A DNA stretch of 64,000 nt, taken from JBBRMW01 sp965246845 (lineage in GTDB: Bacteria > Chloroflexota > Anaerolineae > Aggregatilineales > UBA2796). Below are positions 7,779-15,290 of the stretch, one piece after another. The translations under genes and the position numbers were made by a program. How positions within the stretch are numbered: the first letter of the stretch is position 1; every line of letters begins with the position of its first letter. The stretch spans positions 434,001 to 498,000 of the forward strand of contig CBDFFR010000005.1 in the NCBI GenBank assembly GCA_965246845.1. The letters run 5' to 3'. Below the pieces are notes generated by a model. That model saw only the letters and a program-made list of their open reading frames with translations. It was not told the DNA's origin and ran no database searches.

Positions 7779-9506
7779 CTACGCCGTCATCTGCGCGGAC
7801 ACAGGCGTTTTCCCGGAAGGAACAACCTCGCCAGCCAGCGCCTCAGCCGCCGCACGCGCTGCACTTGGCCGGAAGCTGAATGCACATAGATAGGTTGTTA
7901 TTGCGGGAAGCGCGGCCAGTTCATACGGGTCGCGAAGTGCAACGATAATCAGGCGTGCGCCGAACCGCGAGTGCAGGTCGCTGATGATTTGCGATTGGCT
8001 GCGCTGATCAAAATCCATGCCGGGCAGCGGGTAATTCTCGGTCACGGCGACGATCTTTTCATTCAAGCTGAACGTCGCTTCACCCGCCAGGAATGCTTCG
8101 GCGCTGATAACGCGAAAGCGGGAGAATTTCTCGCGCATCGCCGCTTCAAGGTGGTCGAAAGCGGACTGGTCAGGGTTGGGACCAATGCCGCGTGTCTGGT
8201 TCAGAGTGGCATAGCTCGCGCGCAGCGTCGTGTTAATCAGCACGATTTGCGCTTCACGGGCGAGCGGAAGCGTAGAGGCTTCACCGCGCAGCAGCGCGAC
8301 CGCCTGACGCGAGACCTGCATTTCGACCGCGCAGTGTGCCTCGCTACCAACGGTAGCAATTGAACCTTCCGGCAAGCTGGTCGCGAGCAATCCGCGCGCC
8401 TGTTTCAGGTGCAGCACGCACCCGACCGCCTGATCGAGCCGTTGCATTGAGAGCTGCCCGTTTTCGATGGCCTCCTTCACGGCACGCAGCAGCGCGGTTT
8501 GCTGCTCGATGTAGGTTGACGCATCGTGATCATAATGCTCTTCCGCGAGCATGATCAGGTCCACGCCCGCATTGATCGTCTGTACCACTGACCACGCACC
8601 CTGTCCTTGTAAACTGCTGCTCGGCTCGCCTGCCAGCGGAATGCTCGCAAGCAGAACATGATTTGAGAACGCTTGCAGGTCGTAGAGCGCCAGGACATGA
8701 TCATTCCAGATCACCGCCTGATTTCTGACAGATGAAAAGAGAAATGCCCGTCCAAGCTGCTGCTCCCCTTTGTTCGCCGTGAGCGCTGAGATATTCGTTC
8801 GAATCGACGCGCCGTCCTCCGTGAAGCGACCAACGAACAGGCCGCTTGCTGACACCGCAGTGCAGTTCACGTTTGCGCATCCTCTCTTGTTGGTGACAAG
8901 TGCATCCGTTGAACCGCTATACAGGGACGGCGGTTCACCATCGACCGGAAGCAAATAGTTCCCGGTAGTAGTCCTGATCAACAAAGGTGTAGTCAGCACA
9001 TAGGCTGATTTTCCTTTCGGCGGCTGGACCGAACTGCCTGACAGTGACTCGATCTGCTGTCGAAATTCCACGTCGTTAACCTGCTCACCACGTTCTACCT
9101 TTGCATTCGGCAGGACTTTGTAGAGAGTGACATCGAACTGATTCACCTCGATGGGCGTATAGCTGCCGTCCGGGTTGCGGTTGATGAACAGGTAGTAGAC
9201 CTCACCAACTTCAAGCCGTTTGCCGGGAATACGGCAGCCGCCGGGTGAGGGAAAGTCACGATGTATTGCAAAGAAGAGTGGATCAGACTGCACAAGGAGG
9301 AGCGCGTCCTTGTCGGAGTTGCCCTTGAAGTATTCATCAACCTGAACTTTGGCATTGATATGAGCCGTATCCGTTTGTGTGATGCGACCTTTTGCAATGA
9401 TTGCTGCACTGCTGACGAGTTCTCCCACTGTCGAGATGCCGCCACCACTACACGCGAATGCAATCTTTGCAGGTATGAACGGAAGTCCACAAAGGACCAG
9501 TAACAT
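7779..9506 (-). CDS. Secreted protein with a Cys-rich N-terminal domain fused to the C-terminal half of a GH3 glycosidase
   Basis: 575 residues. It starts with a signal-like segment ending FAC and a domain of about 115 residues (ACSGGG..., VDEYFKG) resembling netrin/TIMP-like secreted domains, a loose resemblance only. From about residue 305 to the end it reads like the second half of a GH3 beta-N-acetylhexosaminidase: INAGVDLIML, a LDQAVGCVLHLKQARGLL helix, VSRQAVALLRGE, LPLAREAQIVLIN, and a final VVPSGKTPVSA. The N-terminal GH3 barrel with the catalytic Asp and the KHFPGHG-type region is absent, so glycosidase activity is unlikely. The start is doubtful. An ATG at 9529-9531 with a better signal peptide is out of frame by one base in an A7 tract (see findings). 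Confidence 0.72.
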   Translation of the reverse strand: MLLVLCGLPFIPAKIAFACSGGGISTVGELVSSAAIIAKGRITQTDTAHINAKVQVDEYFKGNSDKDALLLVQSDPLFFAIHRDFPSPGGCRIPGKRLEVGEVYYLFINRNPDGSYTPIEVNQFDVTLYKVLPNAKVERGEQVNDVEFRQQIESLSGSSVQPPKGKSAYVLTTPLLIRTTTGNYLLPVDGEPPSLYSGSTDALVTNKRGCANVNCTAVSASGLFVGRFTEDGASIRTNISALTANKGEQQLGRAFLFSSVRNQAVIWNDHVLALYDLQAFSNHVLLASIPLAGEPSSSLQGQGAWSVVQTINAGVDLIMLAEEHYDHDASTYIEQQTALLRAVKEAIENGQLSMQRLDQAVGCVLHLKQARGLLATSLPEGSIATVGSEAHCAVEMQVSRQAVALLRGEASTLPLAREAQIVLINTTLRASYATLNQTRGIGPNPDQSAFDHLEAAMREKFSRFRVISAEAFLAGEATFSLNEKIVAVTENYPLPGMDFDQRSQSQIISDLHSRFGARLIIVALRDPYELAALPAITTYLCAFSFRPSAARAAAEALAGEVVPSGKTPVSAQMTA

Positions 9507-9590
9507 GATGGAAAGCAGACATTTTTTTCATTTGATGGAACCCTGAAAAATGCACGCTATAGTATGACGGAGATATACGTGGAGCATGTC

Positions 9591-11786
9591 ATGTGTCAGG
9601 AAATTCGCAGGTTCTTGTTCGGTGCGTTCAAGCTCCTTGTGCTTGTACTGACTTGCTCACTCTTCACTATTAATTCAGCGCAAAATGCGATTGCGCAGAC
9701 TTCTCTATTGCGCCCGGTCATCACGCGCGACAATGCTGCACAACTTGTTGAAACGCTGCGCATCGGCAAAGGCAGCGTGTACTACGCACAGTGGTCTCCG
9801 CGTGGAGACTTGTTCGTTGTGCGTACAACCATAGGGTTATGGATATACCATCCTGACGATTTCAAGGCTGAACCGCGATTTATTGAGGCGTCTCTCTCGA
9901 ACTTCGCTTATGCGTTCAGCCCAGAAGGTCGCTATCTGATCGTATCAGCATCGCAGGGAGCGTTGATTTACCACACCGAGAACTTGGACCACGCACAATC
10001 TCTCAACTCAAATGATGGCGGTTTTGATCAGTTGCGCTTCACGCCGGATGGGAATTATCTTCTTGCACGCAGCGAGTCCGGCAGCTTGCAGCTTTGGTCC
10101 GTCGGCAACAAATTCTCAGGAGGCATCGAATCCCATGTTCACAATGTAGACCGCTTCATGATCTCGCCGGATAGTAAAACGGTCGTCACCATTAGCAATG
10201 ATGGGAGTGCTGCCCTCTTGACGCTAGCTGCATTGGAGCAGGTAGCACATTGGGATGCTACAGGCAAATTCAGCTACGCGGCATTTAGCCCAAATAGTCA
10301 AATGTTGCTTCTGTGGGAATCTTCTCTTGCGGCGTCTGTCTGGGACCTGACGGGTGAGTTACAGCAAATCATAACCTTCAATGTTCTGCACGGCCTGTTC
10401 TTCAATAACGATGGCAGCAGAGCAGTCATCTATACGCAAGCCGATTCCTCTGAAGGAGGAATGCAATTGGCACTTTGGGACTTAAGAAGCGGGCAACAAG
10501 TCGGCTCAAATCATCCTATAAACGATTCAGCACTTATCGGCATTAATCCAGCAACCAGAAAACTTCTCTATGACTTTGGGGTTGATTTATATAGTTGGGA
10601 TTTTGAGTCCAGTACAGAGCCATATTTTAATGGTGGTGGGGTGAGCAGCCCCGGCTATCGAGTTGTGTTCAGCCCGGATGGAAAGCATATGCTGATGTTC
10701 AAGGACTCAAGTTCTGTCGTATATGTACCTGCCGAGGGTGCGCTACACAACGATGATATTTGTTGTTTGGCTCACCATAAGGCTAATCTCATTGACGGCA
10801 GCTTCAAGCGTGATAGCTCGCAATTCGCCACATGGTCTCTCGACGGCACTGTGCAACTTTGGGACGCGCGCACGGGTGAAGCGCTTGATACGCTAACCGG
10901 ATTCCAGCAGGACAATCTCATTGCCGTTGCTGGCGAGAAGCTGGCAAGCGGCGGTCCGCAGGGCAGCCTTCATGTCTGGAATTTGAAAGAAGGAGCCTTA
11001 CGAGCAGAGGTATTCCCCTATGGGTCGGGTTGGATGCCCTATACGATACCGATAACTCACCTCGTTATTACGCGAGATGGGTCCGCCATTTTTGGATCAA
11101 CTGAATTCCATGATGCCTATCAATGGGACGGCCAATCAGCAGAGGCAAGCACATTACCTTTCGCTGAAGTTTCGGGGCTTACCCTCAATGATGCAGGAAC
11201 GGAACTCTGGTATGCCACCGGGGAAGCCACACAGTACCTCGATCTCAAGACTTTTCAAATATCAGCCGCTCACCCGACGAGTGAAAACAGCACGATCACC
11301 GCATTGGGCAAGACTGCTGCGGTTCTTGCAAAAGCAATTCGCCGTTACGACCCAACGACACAGCAGTACATCAATGAGATAACAATCACGGATTACTCTG
11401 CATCAGTGAGCGAACCTGAGATCGTCATTGGAACGCACCAGAATACCGTTCGTGCGCTCGTCTTTGCGCCCGGCGGCAGTGAGTTCGCGACAGGCAGTCA
11501 GGACGGCACAGCCGCAGTGTGGGACATTGCAACACGGCAGAAACGCCTTGATCTCGCGGCACATATGGGCGGTGTATACAGCGTGGCCTATTCACCAGAT
11601 GGTAGCCTGATCGCTACTGCTGGTGTTAATCGTAGCGTCAAAGTCTGGGATGCGAACACAGGCAGGTTGCTCATGACGCTTTACGGCCACCGTAGCGCAG
11701 TTATGGCTGTCCTGTTTAGCGCTACGGGAGACCGTATTATCTCCGCAGGCGCGGATGGCACGATTCGCGTCTGGAGTGTTCGATAG
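9591..11786 (+). CDS. Secreted WD40-repeat beta-propeller protein
   Basis: 731 residues from the ATG at 9591, which has GGAG six bases before it. An in-frame ATG at 9564 lacks a ribosome site. A hydrophobic signal segment (FKLLVLVLTCSLFTINSA) suggests export or anchoring. The rest is degenerate to clear WD40 repeats. The last three (from about residue 615) are canonical, with SPDG turns and VWD/VWS endings, such as GSQDGTAAVWDIATRQ and AGADGTIRVWSVR. Two propellers are probable. WD40 proteins are scaffolds and no enzymatic residues are seen. It diverges from the GH3-fusion gene across about 60 bases, so the two promoters must overlap. Confidence 0.88.
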   Translation: MCQEIRRFLFGAFKLLVLVLTCSLFTINSAQNAIAQTSLLRPVITRDNAAQLVETLRIGKGSVYYAQWSPRGDLFVVRTTIGLWIYHPDDFKAEPRFIEASLSNFAYAFSPEGRYLIVSASQGALIYHTENLDHAQSLNSNDGGFDQLRFTPDGNYLLARSESGSLQLWSVGNKFSGGIESHVHNVDRFMISPDSKTVVTISNDGSAALLTLAALEQVAHWDATGKFSYAAFSPNSQMLLLWESSLAASVWDLTGELQQIITFNVLHGLFFNNDGSRAVIYTQADSSEGGMQLALWDLRSGQQVGSNHPINDSALIGINPATRKLLYDFGVDLYSWDFESSTEPYFNGGGVSSPGYRVVFSPDGKHMLMFKDSSSVVYVPAEGALHNDDICCLAHHKANLIDGSFKRDSSQFATWSLDGTVQLWDARTGEALDTLTGFQQDNLIAVAGEKLASGGPQGSLHVWNLKEGALRAEVFPYGSGWMPYTIPITHLVITRDGSAIFGSTEFHDAYQWDGQSAEASTLPFAEVSGLTLNDAGTELWYATGEATQYLDLKTFQISAAHPTSENSTITALGKTAAVLAKAIRRYDPTTQQYINEITITDYSASVSEPEIVIGTHQNTVRALVFAPGGSEFATGSQDGTAAVWDIATRQKRLDLAAHMGGVYSVAYSPDGSLIATAGVNRSVKVWDANTGRLLMTLYGHRSAVMAVLFSATGDRIISAGADGTIRVWSVR

Positions 11787-11869
11787 GCAGCCTTCGGCGG
11801 CGTTGTTGCCACAGACACGCCGCTGCATTCAATACAGGAGGTCGAAAGCACGAGTCGGGGACAACGACG

Positions 11870-12151
11870 CTATTCTTCACCTTTGTTGAAGCTGTGAGCG
11901 TTCCATCCTTCCTGCACCGTCTCTGGGCATGTGAAATGCTCAAAAACTGTTTCCAGATAATGTGGCGATTGCCGAAAGCAGCATAACCCCCAATCGGCGT
12001 TGAACTTCGCATAAAACGCACACCCACCGCATTGTTCGCCATCGTCATATTTCTGCGCGTAGAGTGGTGCATCCTGCCACCCGGAGCGATAAAGCGTTTC
12101 GCTTTCAGCGTTTGACCATGTACTTGTAACGAGTTGGTTGGTATTAGGCAT
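11870..12151 (-). CDS. Small Cys-rich hypothetical protein (DUF3027-like pattern)
   Basis: 93 residues with the pattern CGGCAFYAKFNADWGLCCF...VFEHFTC, four to five clustered cysteines plus His, suggesting a small metal-binding fold. The DWGLC and FEH...C spacing recalls DUF3027-type proteins, but I cannot confirm the family. Composition is protein-like across its full length, whereas the longer overlapping frame in this interval is not. A GAGG lies 13 bases before the ATG, which is long. No partner gene is evident. Confidence 0.6.
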   Translation of the reverse strand: MPNTNQLVTSTWSNAESETLYRSGWQDAPLYAQKYDDGEQCGGCAFYAKFNADWGLCCFRQSPHYLETVFEHFTCPETVQEGWNAHSFNKGEE

Positions 12152-12591
12152 TGCGTCTGGGTAAACCTCATTATCAAAAAATGTGCGCGACGATCCTCTT
12201 GCAGCGTCTGTATCTTCATTGCATCATAACACGCTGCTACTGATCATGTTTTGTCACAGCAGGCGAGCCATGTGCTGCATAAATTCCGATTGCACATGTT
12301 TCCGGCTGTTCCGGTCACATCGCGCAAAAACCTTTTTTTCCATACCTCATGCTGCACCTGTATATTGATTTATCATTTTTTCCGTAGAAGACTTTAGAGA
12401 ATTGGCTGGAACACTGGAACGAAGGTGTTGCTTATCGCGTTTCTGCCAGATTGTGGAACCGGAATGAAGCGGAACGCGCCGGAAAACATTCAGGCAATCT
12501 GTAACATTACGTGAGTTCCCTGAACACAAATATACGTTACAGTTCTAGCGAGCAGAAGACGCTATGCCTCCCACAAGAATAAGGACTTGTC
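12152..12591. other. 440-bp intergenic region with no recognised gene
   Basis: The region is AT-rich and has only short frames without protein-like composition. It must hold the promoters for the Cys-rich gene (leftward) and the 76-residue gene (rightward). No repeat or RNA structure was recognised. Confidence 0.5.
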
Positions 12592-12822
12592 ATGACCGAA
12601 CAATTCACACTTGAGCTACCCGATAGCACAGTGCGTATTCTGCGCGGAGTAGCTGCACGCACCGGGCGCAAGATCGAGGTGGTTTTGGGTGAACTCATCG
12701 AGCAAGAGGTGTCAAAACTCCGGGTAGCTGCACTCTCTGAAACTCAGCTCAACGCGCTTATCGGGACAACGATGAGCAAAGTCGATCAAGATAAACTGAA
12801 TATTCTGCTCGATAATCAATAA
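12592..12822 (+). CDS. Small hypothetical protein
   Basis: 76 residues, MTEQFTLELPDSTVRILRGV... with an AAGGA ribosome site eight bases upstream. The N-terminal strand (FTLELPDSTV) followed by two helices resembles a ribbon-helix-helix or CopG-like antitoxin layout, but no family signature is certain. In the same frame after two stop codons lies a stretch coding about 45 protein-like residues (ATKRIYLGTLLHSHWQ..., to about 12980) with no start codon. It may be a decayed partner. Confidence 0.55.
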   Translation: MTEQFTLELPDSTVRILRGVAARTGRKIEVVLGELIEQEVSKLRVAALSETQLNALIGTTMSKVDQDKLNILLDNQ

Positions 12823-12993
12823 GAAGATTAGGGCTGTGCTACAAAGCGCATTTATCTTGGTACGTTACTACATTCGCATTGGCAAGCTGTCGTTGGAGCG
12901 CTCAACAACGTCGTTCTGCATCGATTGCGTACAGCACCCAATCAGCAGGAAAGACCTACTGAATATCGTTTACCAAATTGACAGCAAGCAGAT

Positions 12994-13803
12994 ATGAAGC
13001 AGGAACTTATTGTCACCTGCGACGACTGTGGCTTGGCCGAAGGCATAAACTACGCCACGCTCAACTTGCATCAGAAACAAATAGCCTCCACTGCCAGCAT
13101 CATGACAAACTTTCCAGCGGCAGACCATGCGTATAAATTGTTCTCAGCGCATCCGTCTTTGAAATGCGGCATACATCTGAATCTGACAGAAGGCTACCCT
13201 CTCCGAAGCGTGTTTTCTCCATCGCCTTTAACTCTGGCTGATGGTCACTTCCGCTCCAGAGCAGCACTCTTTACTCAGGCGTTGCGACCTACAGCGGCCT
13301 TCATTCGACAAGTAGAAGCCGAGCTTACAATGCAGGTCGAGCATTTTTTGGCGTCAGGATTGACCGGACACCACCTCACAACGCATCTCCACTTTCACAG
13401 TGTTCCTGCACTTCGGGACATCGTGCTGCAACTGGCTGAGAAGTATGCGGTCTCGTGGGTGAGGCAGCATCGTCTAAGGTGCACGGTTCTGCCGCTCAAT
13501 CCACTCTTCCAAACACATACCGGACATCGCAACCGGGTTGCGTCACAAACGACACATCAACCAGACTTTCTGATGCCTGTCGTCCTTTGGTTGAGGACCC
13601 GTCCCGATGTGTTTGCTCAACGGCTCAAGGTGCTGGAAGGCAGCATTGAAATTGTGGTTCATCCGTCCCTAGAAATGGATGAGACGTTTCCACTAGGAGT
13701 TGCTTATCTGCCAAACGAGCGAGTTCATGAAGTGCGATATATAGAGCAAGTCGTATCGCTCTTGAAACAAGAGGACCTCTTTATGCCGCACAATTTAGAC
13801 TGA
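12994..13803 (+). CDS. YdjC/ChbG-family carbohydrate deacetylase-like protein
   Basis: 269 residues. Family motifs are present in order: a metal-binding CDDCGL near residues 9-14 (the family usually has ADDFG, so both Asp are kept), GIHLNLTEGYPL near residue 61, and the His-rich THLHFHSVPAL near residue 130. The C-terminal VVHPSLEMDE is also typical. ChbG-type enzymes remove acetyl groups from chitooligosaccharides, and other substrates are possible. It is not in an obvious operon. The ribosome site is weak. It lies immediately outside the IS/primase patchwork. Confidence 0.85.
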   Translation: MKQELIVTCDDCGLAEGINYATLNLHQKQIASTASIMTNFPAADHAYKLFSAHPSLKCGIHLNLTEGYPLRSVFSPSPLTLADGHFRSRAALFTQALRPTAAFIRQVEAELTMQVEHFLASGLTGHHLTTHLHFHSVPALRDIVLQLAEKYAVSWVRQHRLRCTVLPLNPLFQTHTGHRNRVASQTTHQPDFLMPVVLWLRTRPDVFAQRLKVLEGSIEIVVHPSLEMDETFPLGVAYLPNERVHEVRYIEQVVSLLKQEDLFMPHNLD

Positions 13804-13810
13804 ACTCGCC

Positions 13811-14300
13811 CTAGTCGTCCCTGTCATCGGCAGCCGTGCGCACCCGTATACCCACCAAGCCCCACAGCAGCCGGACTTCACCGGAGTTAGTGTCCGTCAC
13901 GCGCCGCTTGTCAGGACGCACACCTTGCTTGTAGGTGTAGATCATGTCGCGCAGCTTTGGACGCGAGACCGGATGCAAGCCACTGTCGTCGCACCACCAC
14001 TTGAAGTTCTGATAGAGGACGTGGGTCGGTGTGAAGGCGTTCTCCTCGAAAATGCAGTTCTCCAGCAGCCACAGCTTCACAGCATCACCGTTCTGCTCGA
14101 TGTCGGAAAGCAGGGCGCGCATGGCGTCACTTTGTGGATAGGCGCGGCTCAGTTGCGCTTCGAGTGCCAGTTGGATGCAGGCAGCGGCAAACGCGCCAAG
14201 TTCCGGCTTGAACTTGTCGAGCAGTGTGCTGTCCAGCTTCTCGTCGGGCAGTCCATTGGGGCAGTTAATGATGAGCAGTCGTCGCGTGAGCGCACCGGAG
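13811..14300 (-). pseudogene. 3' fragment of a phage/plasmid-type primase-helicase (P4/D5-like), cut by an IS element
   Basis: The minus-strand frame is open from the IS junction at 14300 to the stop at 13811, about 162 codons. It begins GALTRRLLIINCPN, continues LDSTLLDKFKPELGAFAAAC, and ends with a winged-helix-like tail (FKWWCDDSGLHPVSRPKLRD). This order (arm after the ATPase core, then a DNA-binding tail) is the C-terminus of D5/P4-type primases from phages and integrative plasmids. The N-terminal primase and ATPase domains are missing because the IS6-type element begins exactly where the frame is interrupted. It marks an earlier mobile element at this site. Confidence 0.75.
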
Positions 14301-15290
14301 GGTTCTGTCAGATTTCAGAGCTTGGGATTGGGAAAGGGTTAGCTGACACAGCGAGGGCAAGGTATGCTCAGGCTTCAAATCGAAGGAGATCAAGCCCTTG
14401 AAATGTCCCCGCTGTCAGTCGGATCTCACGCAGAAATATCAACAAACGACACGGTTGGGGTATCGAGTCTTCCGATGCAAGAGTTGTCAATCGCGTTTCA
14501 ATGAGCGGACGGGTACACCGTATAATGATCTACAGTTTCCGACGGATGTCGTGATGCTCGCGGTACTCTGGCGAATTCGGTACAAGTTGAGCTTGCGTGA
14601 TGTGGCAGAAATGTTTCTGGTGCGCGGCTACGAATTCACGCATGAAACCATCCGGAACTGGGAAGCGCGTTTTGCACCCTTGTTGAGCCAGCACTTACGC
14701 GAAAAACGGCGAGGTCAGGCTGGACAGTCGTGGTATGTTGATGAAACCTACGTGAAGGTGAAAGGGGAATGGCACTACCTGTATCGGGCCATCGACCGCG
14801 CTGGCAATCTGCTCGACACGATGCTCAGCACGACCCGCGATTTGACGGCCGCCAACGCATTCTTCAGGCAAGTCTTTTTTACGGTTGGACACAAACCAGA
14901 GCGGGTGACCACCGACAAACACGCTGCCTATCCACGCGCGATTCGTAAGCAGCTTGGGCGTAAAGTGCACCATCGCACCAACCAGTACTTAAACAACCGC
15001 ATCGAACAGCATCATCGCGCCATCAAACAGCGCTACTACCCGATGCGCGGCTTTGGGAGCTTTGTCAGTGCTGCCCGTTTTTGTCGTGCTTTTGATGAAA
15101 TCCAACATTATTTCCGTGCTCGTCCTGCAGTCAACCAAACACCATCCCTCTCCAAGCAAAGACACACATTTTGTCAGCGCTGGAACGACTTATCCCTTGT
15201 TTGGCAACCGTTCTGATTTTACTGGGGATAGGGAACTTTCTGCCTCATCTTGACTGCTTGGTTAGCGTTGCCCTGAGTCTTGACACTACC
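14301..15290 (+). mobile_element. IS6-family insertion sequence, apparently intact
   Basis: About 990 bp. The left end starts GGTTCTGTCAGATTTCAG. The right end in complement starts GGTAGTGTCAAGACTCAG, sharing GGT, TGTCA and TCAG in register, so these are imperfect terminal repeats of IS6 type. One transposase gene fills it. The eight bases on each side differ, so no target duplication is visible. Left and right flanks are fragments of unrelated genes, which points to a rearrangement through the element. Confidence 0.85.
14398..15216 (+). CDS. IS6-family (IS240-like) transposase
   Basis: 272 residues starting at a TTG with AAGGAG about eight bases upstream. An N-terminal zinc-ribbon (CPRC...CKSC, residues 2-24) precedes a helical region (RYKLSLRDVAEMFLVRGYEFTHETI) and the DDE catalytic core. 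The first Asp is in YVDETYVKVKG, the second in VTTDKHAAYPRAI and the Glu in NNRIEQHHRAIKQR, with spacing normal for IS6. No frameshift is seen, so it may be active. A related but broken copy lies at 23227-24034. Confidence 0.93.
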   Translation: MKCPRCQSDLTQKYQQTTRLGYRVFRCKSCQSRFNERTGTPYNDLQFPTDVVMLAVLWRIRYKLSLRDVAEMFLVRGYEFTHETIRNWEARFAPLLSQHLREKRRGQAGQSWYVDETYVKVKGEWHYLYRAIDRAGNLLDTMLSTTRDLTAANAFFRQVFFTVGHKPERVTTDKHAAYPRAIRKQLGRKVHHRTNQYLNNRIEQHHRAIKQRYYPMRGFGSFVSAARFCRAFDEIQHYFRARPAVNQTPSLSKQRHTFCQRWNDLSLVWQPF

